This document shows, one piece after another, positions 35,044-48,200 of a stretch of 64,000 nt of DNA; the stretch's first letter is position 1; every line of letters begins with the position of its first letter. Source of the DNA: Lepidurus packardi. Taxonomy: Eukaryota; Arthropoda; Branchiopoda; Notostraca; Triopsidae. Under the pieces are notes generated by a model. It worked only from the letters and a program-made list of their open reading frames with translations, had not been told where the DNA came from and did not search any database. The stretch lies in NCBI GenBank assembly GCA_023053545.1, contig JAKZAN010000005.1, positions 10,726,001 to 10,790,000 on the forward strand, written 5' to 3'. Position numbers and translations under genes: made by a program.

Positions 35044-38000
35044 TCAGTCGGAGCGTGACGACGCCGAGGGAGCCGCTCTGGTGGCAGCGGCTGCGGTGGC
35101 AGTTCGCGCCCAATGTCCCAGAGGATGGAGCATCAAAGCGGCTCGTTGAGATCGGCGATATTTTCTCCTGCACAATATGCGTTGAAAGGCCCTTTGGAAG
35201 TCTCGAGAAGTACTCGCGTAGATGAAAGGATTCAAGCAACTGTTGCAGTAACCCAACCAGAAGAAGAAACTGAACACGGGTTGTGGAATGTCGCAAACAT
35301 GGCAAAATGCACCTAGACAAAAACGGTTTTAATCAAACTCCTCTCTTTTACGACTAAAACACACAAAACATCCTAAAGCTCCAAGTCGTTATGATTACAG
35401 AATGAGACATCCATCAACAACCCCTAGAATGAGCTAAAACCTGGGCTTTCGGAACGAACATGCCGCTTGGGAAAGCTTTAGCTTTTAGCGGAAGCTTTCA
35501 GAAATCTTAACGACATTGAACGTTAGGAGAAACCACAGATTGTCCGACAAAAAAGCTCAGCGTGTCCATAAATAGACTTGAAGGGGTGGGAAGAATCAGC
35601 TAATTGAGGAGATTCAGTCAGACTCAAAGTCAAGAGGGAGAGAAAAACGGAAAATTAGGGTCATTAGTTGGATTTCTTATCCGGACGACGACACTGTTCC
35701 CTTGCACTACCAGAAATACAAACATTAGGTATCAGCAAAACTCCTTTCGAAGATAAGTAGTAAACATTCTACAAAAAGGCTTCCGAAACGTGTGAGGATC
35801 ATGCTAGGTTGGGCGGATCATGCTCTTCAAACGTAAACAAGTTTTAGACAGTTACAAAGTCCCACTTAATATCCAGATTCTAACCATGTACTCCAAGTGC
35901 TTGTCTGATAAGTATTCGCGTAAGTATTAGCGAGATATGGGAGAAAAACTTAAGAGGGTTTGGACGTCATAGAAAGGGGCGGAGCCAAACTTAGGGGTGC
36001 CCTTAAGTGCATGAGCTTTAACTTGATTTATCTCTGGAACCATAAAAGCCCTCCAAAAAAAGACAAAACCAAGTTTATCGAGGTTTCCTGTTGGATCATT
36101 CTAAAGCTGGAGTCACTGTTTGAATATAAGGCAGGGGCTTTATAATTTTGAAAAAAACAAACAAAAATACCGTAAAAAGTGGACCAAGCGAGGGAGAGAT
36201 AAATCCAGGGAGACTTTACGTACCTACAGGTAATATAATGAAGAAGGGAAACCAACATAAGAGATAAATTCCAACAACGATGCCGAGCGTCTTGGCAGCT
36301 TTCTTTTGGCGTCGAAACTTGAAGAGCCTGGTACTGGACCCCGTGGAGCCTGTACTTGATTGAGTCGCTCCTCCTCGCATGGTGGCAGCCGCCAAGTTAT
36401 GACTCGAGGACGTGGCGCGAAAGCTATGCCGGTTGTGAAAGGAACATTGTCTTGGGGTGTGATGGAGATTAGGCGAAATCGCTAAGCTTGATGCCACACG
36501 AACAGCCGCATTTTTAGTGGTTGGCAAAGATTTGATATCCGCCATGCCAGGCACCTCCAAATACATCGTGGAGGTTTTAAGACCGCTTAAACATTTGGAT
36601 TCCCCCATTTCTGAATAGCGTCGTGAGGAGTTGGTGTCTCCTTCTCCTGTCGTCGTGGGGGTTGATAAATCTATGCTCGATTTGGATGACGGCAAAAGCG
36701 CTGACGAAGTATTGGACGATCCTGTGTGGACTCTTAAAGTGATTTCCGTTTTGGACGTTTTAACGCCGCTTTCGAGGAAACGCGTTTGCTTTAACGCCGC
36801 ACGGTAAATCCGCCAGTAAACCAGCAGAATGATCAAAGTGGGTAAGTAAAAGGAGCCCGTGGCGGAGAAGACGACGTAACCCGGCTGTGTGGTCACCGTA
36901 CAACTGGCCGGGTCTTCCTGCGCTTCTTTCCAGCCCACCAGGGGACCGATACTGATGGCGAAGGAAGCCACCCAAACCGCCAAGCAGAGAATGGTGACCC
37001 GCTTCTCCGTCATAATAGACGAGTAATTGAGAGGCCGTGTCACCCCGATGTAACGGTCCACGGATATGACACATAAGGACAGAATAGAAGCAGTACAGCA
37101 TAAAACGTCGACTGCGGCCCATACGTCACAGAACACGGAACCAAAGTGCCACTGCCCCGAGACCTAACACAATACAGTATTGACGATAAAAAGAACCGCA
37201 CAAAAAAGAAGGTGTAACAGGAATTACTGCCCCATAAATGCTCTGTATACTTGAGGTACTAACTTCCCAGGTGTGGTTTTGTTATAGCTTGGTCCTCGGA
37301 AATAAAAACACGAAATAAAAATGGAAGCTCTCTCCATTAAGTGATATTGCAGTATTAGTCTAGTTTACCCAGTATGAACAGTGAAACTGCACACCGTGGA
37401 TTGGAAGTTAGAACGAGAGCATAATTCATTGTTTCCAAAGTACTAAAATTACCATCCGAGTTCTGTTCGTTTGTTCTGCTGGAGTTGTGCACAGAAATAA
37501 GGGAAAGAAGTACTACATTTGTTAAGTAAATTTTATTTTTTCGGTTTGGAAAGTGACAGAAGTTAGATATTGGACCTAGAAATGAGTGTGGGACTTAGAC
37601 ATGCTTAAGATTTGTTCACTGTTGCTTCCTCAACTTTAGAAATCATATAGCTACTAAAGCTAGGAAACCATTTCTTCATTTGATAGAAGAAACAGTCAGA
37701 AATTAGTCGGCAATTACTAGTGTTTCAGCTGCACACCAATTACGTTTCTGAAATTGGAGCCAGTAACGGCAACAGACACGCGTTTTCCTATAGTCGCAGA
37801 AATTCGTAGACATCTGAACAAGTCTGCAGAAATTGGTTCTTCTTTTTGCAAAGTTACTGAGAAGTATTTCATTATCCCCCAAATAATGAACAGAAATCAA
37901 AGACCTATCCAACATGTTCATGCAACGCTTCAACATGTTCAACATGTTCAACATGTTCATGCAACGCTTAGTGAACACTTTATGAGGCAGTGGGTTTTGG

Positions 38001-38291
38001 AATCCGAAGAAATTCGGAAGAAATACTAACTTCCAAAGTAGCCGAGAAGGGCAAAACTAGTGTTCCCAACAGTAAGTCTGCGACAGCGAGATTGACAATC
38101 AAATAGTGAGTCGGGCTGCGTAAATGTGGGCTTAACAGAACAGCAAATAAAACTAACAAGTTGCCACCGATTGTCAACACCACAATCACCATGGAGCTTA
38201 ACGAGACGAACACCGAAGCGGTCGTCCACTGGAAAATATTGTCAGTCAGAGAAGTGTTCACGAAGAAGGATTCGTTCACGGACATTTTCAT
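35044..38291 (-). CDS. Oamb: Alpha1-adrenergic-like octopamine receptor
   Basis: A class A GPCR for octopamine, expected to signal through Gq and calcium in neurons and muscle. Exons 38291-38031, 37163-36224 and 35312-35044 join in phase to 489 residues. TM1-2 show [11 protein letters not shown] and [20 protein letters not shown]3 reads [20 protein letters not shown], with the amine-binding Asp, then [14 protein letters not shown] (DRY). TM5 has [20 protein letters not shown] long third intracellular loop (about 190 residues, Ser/Thr-rich) separates it from TM6 ([16 protein letters not shown], CWxP). TM7 has [16 protein letters not shown] (NPxxY). An intron splits TM6 from TM7 (PV|G). The [17 protein letters not shown] stretch is typical of the arthropod OAMB/Octalpha1R group. 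The tail is short and alanine-rich. Confidence 0.92.
37908..37972. repeat. Palindromic 9-mer repeat in receptor intron 1
   Basis: The intron between the TM2 and TM3 exons holds several copies of aacatgttc, itself palindromic (aacatgtt), interleaved with two copies of catgcaacgctt. Confidence 0.6.
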
Positions 38292-38503
38292 TTATGTGTA
38301 TAATTGAAGAACCGTTGGGTCCTAATCTCCCCGGAAATAGAACCGAGAAGAAAAAATCCTCAGAGAAAAGAGAAAAACCAGATTCTGGTGCGGTTCGTTA
38401 GAATGAACCGCTTCAACTGCGGTTGGTGGTGGTGAAAGCCCCTTGCGGTTCCGACAGAAGGTGACGACGATCGCCTCAAACGCTGACGGCCTATTGGCCG
38501 CCG

Positions 38504-38510
38504 CTTTATA
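38504..38510 (-). promoter_or_regulatory. Candidate TATA box of the octopamine receptor
   Basis: On the minus strand the sequence reads tataaag about 215 bp upstream of the ATG. Its position allows a leader of about 180 nt. Other TATA-like strings exist in this A/T-rich spacer, so the call is tentative. Confidence 0.3.
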
Positions 38511-41366
38511 CAACCAAGATATACCCATACCCCATATCCCTCGCTTGCAGGCACCCCGTTTTAAAGTACGCCATAAACGACTTCTCCTTTTTAGTACGGA
38601 AACAATACGTACCCAAATTTCTTTCCATCCTCTGCTTCATAAACTAGAATCTATAAATCCAAGTACAGAGCAGGGGAGAGGAAAACTGCCAACGTTTGGC
38701 AGCCAAAAGACCGGCCCAGCGGTGATCAATAATATTTTCTCCTCGTCTTCATATGTCACTTGATATCCGATCAAATATTATTCTAGGGAATCTCCGTCGT
38801 TATTGCACTGCTTTCTTGGGTACATACATACAAACTTTCGCTCCCTTTTTTTAGTTGCTCATACGCAAATGGACCCAGTAAAGGCATTCTGATTTCTTCT
38901 CTCTTTAAAGTTTTCTTAAAGTGTTTTTTTCCTTCGTTTAGTGTGCTAAAGCCCCTCCTCCCCCCTAGGGTGTACTTTGGCTGTTCTCAGGTACGCGCTT
39001 AAATTTTTTACGGATTTAATTCACCTAAAATCTTGCCAAAGAAGGTTCTTATGGTCGAAAACGAACGTTATGGGCTCGAATTAAGTGTCATTTGTTTGGT
39101 ATGAGCTCTTGGCAACACGCAGCAAAAGGTTGTACATGGATATGGAAGTGATCAAGTAAAGCGATCCAGTTCCCATTTCGCACTAAAAAAATGTCGACGT
39201 CTAATCTCATTATCAGGAAACAACTTCAAAGAAAAAGGGGCCCGCGTCTCATTACGGTATCGCCCCACACGGACCCCCGGCAGTTATGTATACACGTGAC
39301 GCAGAAAGCTTGAGAAGTATTAAATAGCACAGGTGTAAAGTTGAGTTCTACCTGTCCCGAAATAGCATATATTTTCTTGATATTTTTTTAGAGCATGCAC
39401 ACGACAAGAGCAAACAAGAAATTCTCAGTTTCGTGTTGATGAAGGCATTGACAAATATAAGGTGCCCTTGCCAGTAAATGAGCTATGAAACAAAAGGCGA
39501 CAGGAAGTCTCTGTCTGGGTAGACGAGAAAAGCTTCGGCTCCAAAACAGCAAAGGAAGAAAACAAGAAATCTAATTACACACAGCCAAAGCTCTCTGAAT
39601 CGCTTGTTTATTTAAACGTAAGGGAGACGCAAGAAGGAAATAAAAACTGCCCTTGGTTTCTGATTTACAACTGTTCTATTAAACTTGCTTTAAATAGGAT
39701 TCCGAGTCGAGTTTCCAATTAACTACCACATTCCCTGGATCCTTTCTGTTTCAAAAAAAGACAAGAGAGATGGAGACTAAGAGGAATTCATTAACTGGTT
39801 GTAATCAGCGTGCTCTGGTGGTGGCCTTGGAAGAAAGATGGCAGGGAACACGAGAAGGGATTGCCTGTAGGGTAAGGGGGTAAGGGAGGACATTAAGTAA
39901 CACGTTGTGTTGCATTTGGGTAGCTTCCAAATAATGTGAAAACGACGTTAGCGAATGAAAGGAGCCAGGCTTCGAATGTAATTCGAGTGCAATCATAATA
40001 AACCAATGTCCACACACAGCGGGGGTTATTCCGGGGTATTCTAATTGACGGGTTACAAGAGAAACGTGTATGGAAAAAGCCTGACCCAATTTTTGGCTTT
40101 GAAATCGCTTCCGTTACTATTTTGCCAGACTTTTAAAAGGGTGTTTATAAACTGGGTCATGATTCTTCCCACCCTTCCGCATTAAAATTTGACGGATTTT
40201 GTATTTGCGAACTTTCTCAAACTTCCCTACCAGTAATTCAGCTAAAACTTCCAGTTTTGAAGCCCATCAAGAAAGGTGCTTTTCAAATCTGCTCCAAGAA
40301 AGAAAATGGGATCTAAAAACAAAACTCCTCCGACCGTTAGGTTTCAAATTGTGGCGGGAGAAACACTATCGATCATACTATCACATCTTATCGTCAATAA
40401 CGAATATGGCGATTGATAATGACGAAGTTTTGTTGCAACTGTAAACAATAACAACTTGTCGTTCAAGTATCAAATTCTCAAGGAAGAACCAAAAACGGCA
40501 GAGAAATGAACCAGCAGCAGTGCAATCCGCTGCTTTCTGCGTCTTTTGATAATGTGCCATTAGTAGCCGTAGCTCACCCTGCCAGTACAGTTTCATTTTT
40601 GCCATTGGATCCCATCCAAACTCTTGCTCCTCAAGGTATTACTCATCTCATCTCCAACTACGCCTCATTTTATCTAAATACATTGCCGCCAACGTTCAAG
40701 GCATTTCAACCGTCTCTGCTTTTAATAGCACCTTTGTGTGCAATGACGTAAACTCTCAAGCTAATGAAAAGGGAAGGTTTCTATTACAAAATATTTCACG
40801 CCAAGCTTTTGTTCTTTACTTATACTTTAGCACGCTTAAAATGGCACGTTATCTAGTCAATGTAATTCAACTAGGTGATTTTGAACACAAACAAACAGTT
40901 ATAGTTGTATGGAAAGAAAGGTGTACGTGTCGAAGTTAGCTAGGCCATTCCGAGCCAATCAGAGAACGAGTTGGTCAGTTTTGCCGGCGGTCAACGTAAA
41001 AGGGTATCTTTAGCGCCCAGGCTTTACCTAGTGGTAAACAAGGATAGGCTACGCGCTGAGCAGCGGCTAAAGGTACACTTTGGTGTGTTTTTCACATCAT
41101 GTTCTCTGATTGGTTTAGGCCGCGGTGACGCTCAGGCTGTCAGCGTATCTTCGTCGTGCACACTTTTGATTGAACACAACAATAAACCTTGTTCACACAG
41201 ACATATACACATTTTTATATAAAAAAATAGTTGCAGAGAAAACGTTTTAAAGTTGACTATTTTCAGACGTTGTAGCTAAATCAGACTGAGCTAGTGGATT
41301 GACAGGACTTAATTGCACGTCTTTGTTTTTCCCACCCTTCCAAGGGTATTTTAATCCCCCCGCTAG
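38511..41366. other. 2.9-kb gene-free spacer
   Basis: No gene is supported. A plus-strand frame at 40506-40751 starts with a true ATG but shows no domain, signal peptide or splice partner. The remainder is A/T-rich. Confidence 0.4.
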
Positions 41367-42920
41367 TCATTGCCTTTGGGTCACTTTCACCTTCTTTTTC
41401 CGGTGGCAGCATCGGCACACCAGAGCAATAACTATCGCGATTAGAAGAATCAATAGAATCACTCCGAGCACAATCGCTGCGATGTCTCCCGACCCCAAGA
41501 TAATATTATCTAATCAAAACACAGAATTAACAAAAGATGTATCAATTTTTCTAATGTCATAAATTAGAGAGAAAATACCTAAATTGTTTTGATCTACACG
41601 GCAAGTTTCTTTATTGCCTCTTAAATCGGTGGCGATTACTTCAACCACTGGGGAGCAGCAAACGGCTTCGTGTTCAATAGTAACCGATTCATTGGTTCCC
41701 ACCAAGAAGTCTTCCCCGGTGAACCTCGTTTCGGGGTTCAAAGCAATAGTACGCAAGCCTGACAATATTTGATAGGTTATTTAAAAGAACATCGGGGTTA
41801 AGAAATCCTTTTTCACCAGTCTCTCTATCTCGTACGTCCATCGTAAGGCGCCAAGTCTTTTGGTAACAGTTGGTTTGAGTATAGGATTCGCAGCGAGTTA
41901 CACTGAGTACCCTACAGGTCGGTTTCCATCCGTCATTGGGTTCCGCGCGGGCAAATATTGAGATTTGACGCGTGGCGGTCGTAAAATCAGAGCTTTTTCG
42001 GACGATTAGGGTTAAAATGGAAGTACTGCCCAAAGGCGTGGTTTGGAGGGTTACGACTTTGAGCATAATGTTCACAGAACCGCTGGCAGGAATATAGAAC
42101 CTGAAGTTGTGATTGATTGATGAGTTGGTGAAAGAGGAAGATTAACTTGTAGGTGTATATTCTATTTACCGAGTTTGATCCAAATAGACATTTAAACCAT
42201 AGTAAGACCCTCCTACTTGAGCCTCAAAATCGGAATTAGCGCCGTCGTTCTTGACGACCACGGTAATACTTCCTTGAGAGCCAGGAGGGATATAGAGTTG
42301 AGAAGGCTCACCCACGCTCACCGTATGGTACACATACGGTACACCTAATCCTGTCCGGATGCCATTGTTGACTACAGGATTTAGTAGAGACGTTCCTGTT
42401 TTGACATGTGCATATTGTTAGATTGAGCTTTTCATCTTTTTTAGTTCACTTTGAATTGTAAAGGGAACGTAAGCTAAGCTTTCAGGAAATAACTTCTATT
42501 TGAAATCGATTGTAATTGAGATCGATTCCTTAATCCTTATGATATGATAATATGATAAAAATAATATTTAATAATATGATATGATATGATTTAATAATGT
42601 GATAAAAAGATAATCCCCCCCACATAAAGTTCTGTTATGTTGACGAAAAATAGTAATCGTAGTAACATTTCGTCGCTTTTTTTTTACTAAAATTACAAAA
42701 CTTACCCGGGTTAAGACCGGGGGGTGGAGCTACGCGAGCACTGAGTTGTTCTCGGGAATTAGCGGGCAGCAAATCCGTCTAAGAATCGTAAAGAAATTCT
42801 GGATATTAACTTGCTTTTGTTAAATGAAAGAAAATAAACCTCATTGGGTTGAATACTAAGAGCCACACTTAAAGTCACACTAAACAGATGAAAACACGCT
42901 ATCCTTGTCAACTGGGCCAT
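41367..42920 (-). CDS. Type I membrane protein with extracellular beta-rich domain, function unknown
   Basis: The start at 42920 gives a signal peptide (MAQLTRIACFHLFSVTLSVA). Exons then encode TDLLPANSREQLSARVAPPP (about 42705-42780) and VYHTVSVGEPSQLYIPPGSQ with GSITVVVKNDG (about 42170-42390). FYIPASGSVNIMLKVVTLQT comes next (about 41780-42100), followed by TIEHEAVCCSPVVEVIATDL (about 41580-41760). The last exon carries one membrane segment (AAIVLGVILLILLIAIVIAL), a Cys-rich basic stop-transfer (CRCCHRKKK) and a short tail ending at 41367. The alternation of short beta-like strands suggests Ig-like or vWA-associated folds. It might relate to the C-terminal part of VWA7-like proteins, but this is weak. 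Internal boundaries are approximate. Confidence 0.7.
42538..42612. repeat. ATATG microsatellite in intron
   Basis: Imperfect array of atgat / aatatgat units within the second-to-third-exon intron of the membrane protein gene. Confidence 0.6.
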
Positions 42921-42996
42921 GGTTTAGTTTTAACTGGACTGTGAAATATGACACGGTTTGGGACCGAAATATATACATTTTTGAGTCGGCGAGAAG

Positions 42997-43004
42997 CTTT
43001 TATA
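42997..43004 (-). promoter_or_regulatory. TATA box of the membrane protein gene
   Basis: The minus strand reads tataaaag 77 bp upstream of the ATG at 42920. This places a start site at about 42967 with a leader of roughly 45-50 nt. The string and its distance fit a core promoter. Confidence 0.5.
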
Positions 43005-43398
43005 AAGCTCGGACATTGTTTCTTATCGACAATGGGTTTGTCTCGTTATTGTCAAGTCAAATATTCAAACTCGTCATTTCCGGGACCCTTTACCAACCTC
43101 TTTCTCCTCTCTTCCACCACCCTTCCTCCTCGTGGTACATATCACATGCTCCCTAGCTGCTCTAAAAAGCCCTAGAAATCGTTTGACACCAACTTTCCAT
43201 TTCGACACCAACAAATAAAAGATACTGAAACCCAAACTTATCAACTTTTCCTTTCCGGTGTGACAAATATTGTATAGCGCTATTTATTGTAAACGTCAAT
43301 CACTTAACTTTCTCTGGAAAAGTTTTGGGATTGAGATCAAGATTATTCACCTCGAAGTAGCTTACTAAGTTTCTTCTCAACTTGCAATTCTAGATTTC
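43005..43398. other. Divergent intergenic region
   Basis: Spacer between the membrane protein gene (minus) and the DDHD-type phospholipase gene (+). It should hold the phospholipase promoter; an acceptor-like tctag six bases before the ATG at 43399 suggests an upstream leader exon. Nothing else recognised. Confidence 0.4.
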
Positions 43399-46300
43399 AT
43401 GGTACCGACAAGTAATGGAAAACGACCAGAAAGGGGTAGCATAAGCCCCGAACTACAATCCCCGTTCTTGAATCCGTGTCAAGACTTCGTGCCAATTGCC
43501 ACCCCTGCTAGCAATGACGGCCCTGTGCCTGTGCAGCAACATTTCTTCCAGGAAGATCTTTCAAGCGGTTACAAACCGTTGCCTTGGCATTGGTTTTATA
43601 AAAAGGAAGTGGAGAAAAAGACCGTATGGAAGTCTTTCAGTTTACTCGATTCCGTAGCTTTAGAAGAAGCCTGGTTAGCAAGTAAAGAAAATATTAATAA
43701 AGGATTCGTTCGTTTTAAAAATTAAAAAAAAAATGTGATTTTTTTCTTATTTCTGAATTTTCTCTGATTGTAGTTGAAGCCGGAACTTGTGATGACCCTA
43801 TTGTGTCTACTGATGGAAATCGATACGATGTGGATGTATTGGTCAGGCAGAGGAAATCAGTGTATTGGGAAGAACTCGCCACAGATGTTCGGAGATGTTT
43901 ATGGTTCTGGAAAGACGCTTTGGATACGCGTTATACACCCTACACGGAAGAGTTTGCTTTCCGTTTAGAAGTAATTATTTCCTGCTATTTCACGTACTTC
44001 GAAAACCCGATATTAATTAAAACCCGTTTATTGGGCGAATCGGGTTTTAGGAGGAATATAGGAATTGCATGGTGACCAATCAATGGCATAAGCGTTTGGA
44101 GTTCCCCAACGGCGAAAGTGTGTTGCTTAGGAACGCATCTTTAATCGTTCATTTCCCTAATTGGTCATCAAAAGAAATCGAAGATTTCTCCAACACGACG
44201 AACGTAAGTTTGGAACTATTTTTACGACTTTTTCCCTTACGTTTACGGTCCATTAACTCAACTTGGAGCCCTCCAAGTCCTTAAAAGTTGTGCCCCACCT
44301 TAATGCTTGACGGTAAAACCTTTCTCTTGCTCGAGGTCAATTTTTAACGAATCTAGTTTTTAAAATTTCTAATGTCAGTTTGCTCTATCATTCCATTATA
44401 AAGTAAAACAGCTCACGGGCACTAAAAGTAAACATAACCCAGTCAGTTCCCGAAGGGCTACAAGACAAATAGCAAAACTTTAAACAATAGGGACGTTTTA
44501 ATGCCAAATCAAATTTTAACTTGATTTACTATTTTGCTACGTATTCGTATCACGTTCGTATGATATTTACTTAATGGTAACTTTGAAGCTAAAGTATAGT
44601 ACAACCACGGAAGTATAACTGCAATAATGAATATCGTAAGGCATTGAAGACTCTTCGTATCGGCAGTGTTTATACAGTGTTTACTTTAATTCAAGGCACC
44701 ACATTTGGTTTTGAAAAAAACAAACAGAAAAAAACACGAATAAAGGCTCCTCCTCGTAAGTTAAATCGTAGAATATTATAAAATTAGTACATAATAGCAA
44801 TTTATTTATGTAATTTTGTAATTCATTCACGACGTAGGCTCGCGCCTTCTTACGTCATATTATTTCTGCTTAATGTATTTGTTTGTTTTAAAAAATAATA
44901 CTTAATAGAAAAAGAGATCGCACATTTGTAGGAAGGACAAGCTCGACCTTTACTCGTGAAACGTGGTTTGGATGGTTTTGCAATCGAAGATGGTGAGCAG
45001 CCTCAAGTGGATCATTTGGTGTTTTTGGTACACGGTATTGGCTCAGTTTGTGATTTCCGATTCCGATCTGTCTTTGAAGTCGGTAATATCATAGTTTTTG
45101 TTGTTTAAAGTGTTTTTCGCGTGCCAAACTAAGATGTTCGAGTCTTCGGCTTCGTTTTTAGTGGACGATTTTCGAAGTTTAGCCGGTCAATTGCTCTCCA
45201 CACATTTCGGCTCGAGTATCAAGAGCAGTAAGATCAATCGTATCGAGTTTTTGCCTGTTTCTTGGCACGGGACCTTACATGGCGACGACACCGGCATTGA
45301 CAGACGGCTTAGACCAATCACGTTGCCGTCAATTCCCAAATTGCGCCATTTTACTAATGATACTCTCTTGGATATCCTCTTTTATACGTCTCCGATTTAT
45401 AGTGAGGTAAATCTTCTCTTTTTTAACCCTCATATAGTTAGTTTAATGTAAACTTGAACTTTGTTTTGCCCTTTAGACCATTGTTTCTACGGTCGGACGG
45501 GAAATGAATCGGATGTATGAGATGTTTCTGGAACGAAATCCGGGTTTTATCGGAGGCGTATCCCTGGGCGGGCATAGTTTAGGTTCTTTGATCCTTTTCG
45601 ATATTTTAGCTCATCAGCCGTCACCCAGTAAAGAAGATAACCACCAAGAAATGACTGCCGAAGTATGAAATTGTCTTTTTTTTCTTTATTATCTGAATTC
45701 TAGCGGCATTTAATCTTAAAACCAATGAATTAAGTGAATTATTAACAATGCTTTGTGAAAATTAGTGTCTAAATGTTGATATTTAATGGTAGGAGCCACC
45801 AATCGATAGCGATTTGGGTGATCCTACTGTTGACGAATTGGTAGGTCAGTTGAACCTAGAAGATTACTCACAGAAATTCCATGAAGAAAAGCTGGGTTTC
45901 CCGGAACTGCTTTTGTGTACAGAAACGGATTTAGCTAGCCTAGGTTTGCCGTTAGGGCCACGGAAACGTCTTATGACTTATCTACGCGATGTGGAAACGC
46001 GACGTGCCAAGTTAAAACAGGTAAAAGCAAAGCTTATCTTTTTTTTCTGTTCCATACAAGATAAAACGGACAAACAAGACCTATTTACTCCTTAACTTCC
46101 TTTCAGTTACGTCGATTTACTACAGACAAATTTGAAATTAAATTATTATTATATAATACACCATATTTTAAAGAATAAATATGTGATAGTCAATAAAGAA
46201 GAGGCAACGAGCTATGCTCAAGCCCCTATTAAATTGAAAAAAAAGAATACATATTATTTAACATATAAAATAATTTGAAGTATTAATAATAAAATAAGTT

Positions 46301-48049
46301 TCCATATTAAATAGTGATTTGCGGTGAATATAAGTTTAAAACGTAACTATTTTAATTTCTATAAATTAATGCGGTTTAATTTTTGTACTAATTAACTAGA
46401 AATGACATTTTGGAAGTCTATTTCTAACTTAATTTTTAAGTTTCTTAAATTCGTTTAAATTCTTTGCTTTTTTGTATGTATACTATTTGTATATTTTGTT
46501 GGTTTAAAGGATGCAGCAGGCTCAATACCTACTCATACGTCTACTGTGAGTTATACCATTGGTCTCGCCGGTACCGGACAGCCTTCCATTGCCTATCCTA
46601 AGCTGAGTTTTCACCCCACTGCCTTTTTCGCCTTAGGGTCTCCAATTGGTAAATTTTGATTTTATTTCCCTTTTATCTTCGATTGTGGAATTTTTTTTCT
46701 GTTTTTGATCATTCTAGGAATGTTTGTGACCGTAAGAGGTATTGAACAGTTAGGGGCTGATTTCACCCTGCCTACCTGTCCAGGGTTTTTTAATATCTTC
46801 CACCCGTTTGATCCTGTGGCTTATCGCATCGAGACACTAATTGATCCCAATCTCGTACATCTGCCTCCCGTACTCGTGCCCCACCACAAAGGTCGTAAAC
46901 GAATGCACTTAGGTGGGTACACATAAGTGGAAGGGTCGTGTAATCCTGACATTAAGCACTTTCAGATAAATGGGCAATTCAGCGCTAATTTAACTTTCCA
47001 TTTTGCTAACTCAAATAGAACTGAGAGAGACGCTGGGCCGCGTAGGTGCGGATCTGAGGCAAAAGCTCGTGGAATCGCTCAAATCAACTTGGCACACAGT
47101 CACACAATTAACCCAATTCCGTCCCACGCCTGCTTCGGAGCACAAAGATGATTATCTGGTATGTTAAACAAGAATGAAACCATAAAATAACTGAAATTCG
47201 GGAAATTCTGTTTAAAAAATATCGATTTCGAAAAAACGGAGCTAAGTTTGCGCTTAAACGAGTACGCATGTAGGCATGAGTTACATTTTAAAGTCATACT
47301 TACGTACGTAGTAATCTAAGTAATCTAACTCGCAAATATAAGTTTGGAATATGTATCTAAGTACATATTTATGTTACGTACTTAAGTGCACATGTTAAAT
47401 AGCGTGCATGTACTGAATAGGAAGGCGAAGCGTACGCGCCGGATCCTTTGGTGACCATGGCCGCGGCCACCAACGGTATGTACGACCAAGTACGTATCGG
47501 CAAGCTCAACGGGGGTCGCCGTATCGACTACGTCCTTCAGGAAGCGCCGCTTGAAAGTTTCAATGAGTACATATTTGCGCTTACATCACATGTTGGCTAC
47601 TGGTAAACCCCAAAAGTCCCCTTCGAAATTGATATCTAGCATTAATGTGGTGTTGCAGGGAGTCCGAGGATACTATGTTGTTAGTACTCAAGGAAACGTA
47701 CGCCACAATGGGCATTTCCCCCGACAAAGAATGCGACCTACCCAAACTCGAAGCAGAGACCCCTATCGAAGCTCCTGTGGGAGGAGTCTTAAATTCAGCC
47801 TCGTTAAATTTCCCTCCTTCGGTGACAACTCCTTTGTTTACACCGGTACCCATATTTTCGCCCGCCAATACAGTGGAGCCACCTATCGCAGGTCCTGTAC
47901 ACAAACCGTTGGTCATTGGGTCGCGCCCAGTGGTCGAGCCCGGGAAAGCTGCCTTCGGCGTGGACCCTACAGCTCCTCCAGCTTCTTCTGGACCCGTAGC
48001 TCCTCCGCCAATGACTGGTTTTGTGAAACAAGCTGTGTCTCGGCGTTAG
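43399..48049 (+). CDS. DDHD2: DDHD2/SEC23IP-type phospholipase (PA-PLA1 family)
   Basis: An intracellular phospholipase A1 / lipase of the DDHD family, acting at ER-Golgi and lipid-droplet membranes. The ATG at 43399 starts a short N-terminus followed by a WWE domain ([30 protein letters not shown] spliced 43681/43774). Then come [34 protein letters not shown] (exon from 44051) and the hydrolase core. The core has [15 protein letters not shown] and the GxSxG nucleophile in [17 protein letters not shown] (about 45550-45600). A SAM domain ([20 protein letters not shown], 45830-46010) precedes the DDHD domain with [15 protein letters not shown] and [36 protein letters not shown] completes the DDHD domain (to about 47600). 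The last exon ends in a Pro-rich tail at TAG 48047-48049. The short N-terminus without a SEC23-binding region favours DDHD2; arthropods may have a single gene for both. Introns at 44203-44932 and 46021-46508 are unusually long for this window. Confidence 0.92.
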
Positions 48050-48194
48050 GAGTGTTTATAGCACAACTTTTTCAGAAAACAAACTCTTTCTTTTCATTCT
48101 GTAGTTGTTGAAAACTTGAATTTGATTATTAACTTGAAAGTTATTTACTTGAAAGTATTATTGCCGGTTGTGTGTCTGCTCTTTAGTTAGTTGT

Positions 48195-48200
48195 AATAAA
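48195..48200 (+). terminator. Poly(A) signal of the phospholipase gene
   Basis: AATAAA about 146 bp after the stop, within the 279-bp gap that separates the convergent orphan receptor gene. Confidence 0.5.

Noticed and set aside
39805..40089. Minus-strand frame of 94 residues
   Set aside because: No domain, low-complexity flanks and no splice evidence.
40506..40751. Plus-strand frame with ATG (MNQQQCNPLLSASFDNVPLV)
   Set aside because: Only 81 residues, no recognisable feature and no supporting splice sites; chance openness is likely.
43682..43725. Continuation of the first phospholipase exon as [14 protein letters not shown]
   Set aside because: A strong gtaaag donor at 43682 and the acceptor before 43774 restore the WWE reading (EEAWLAIEAG), so this is intron read-through.
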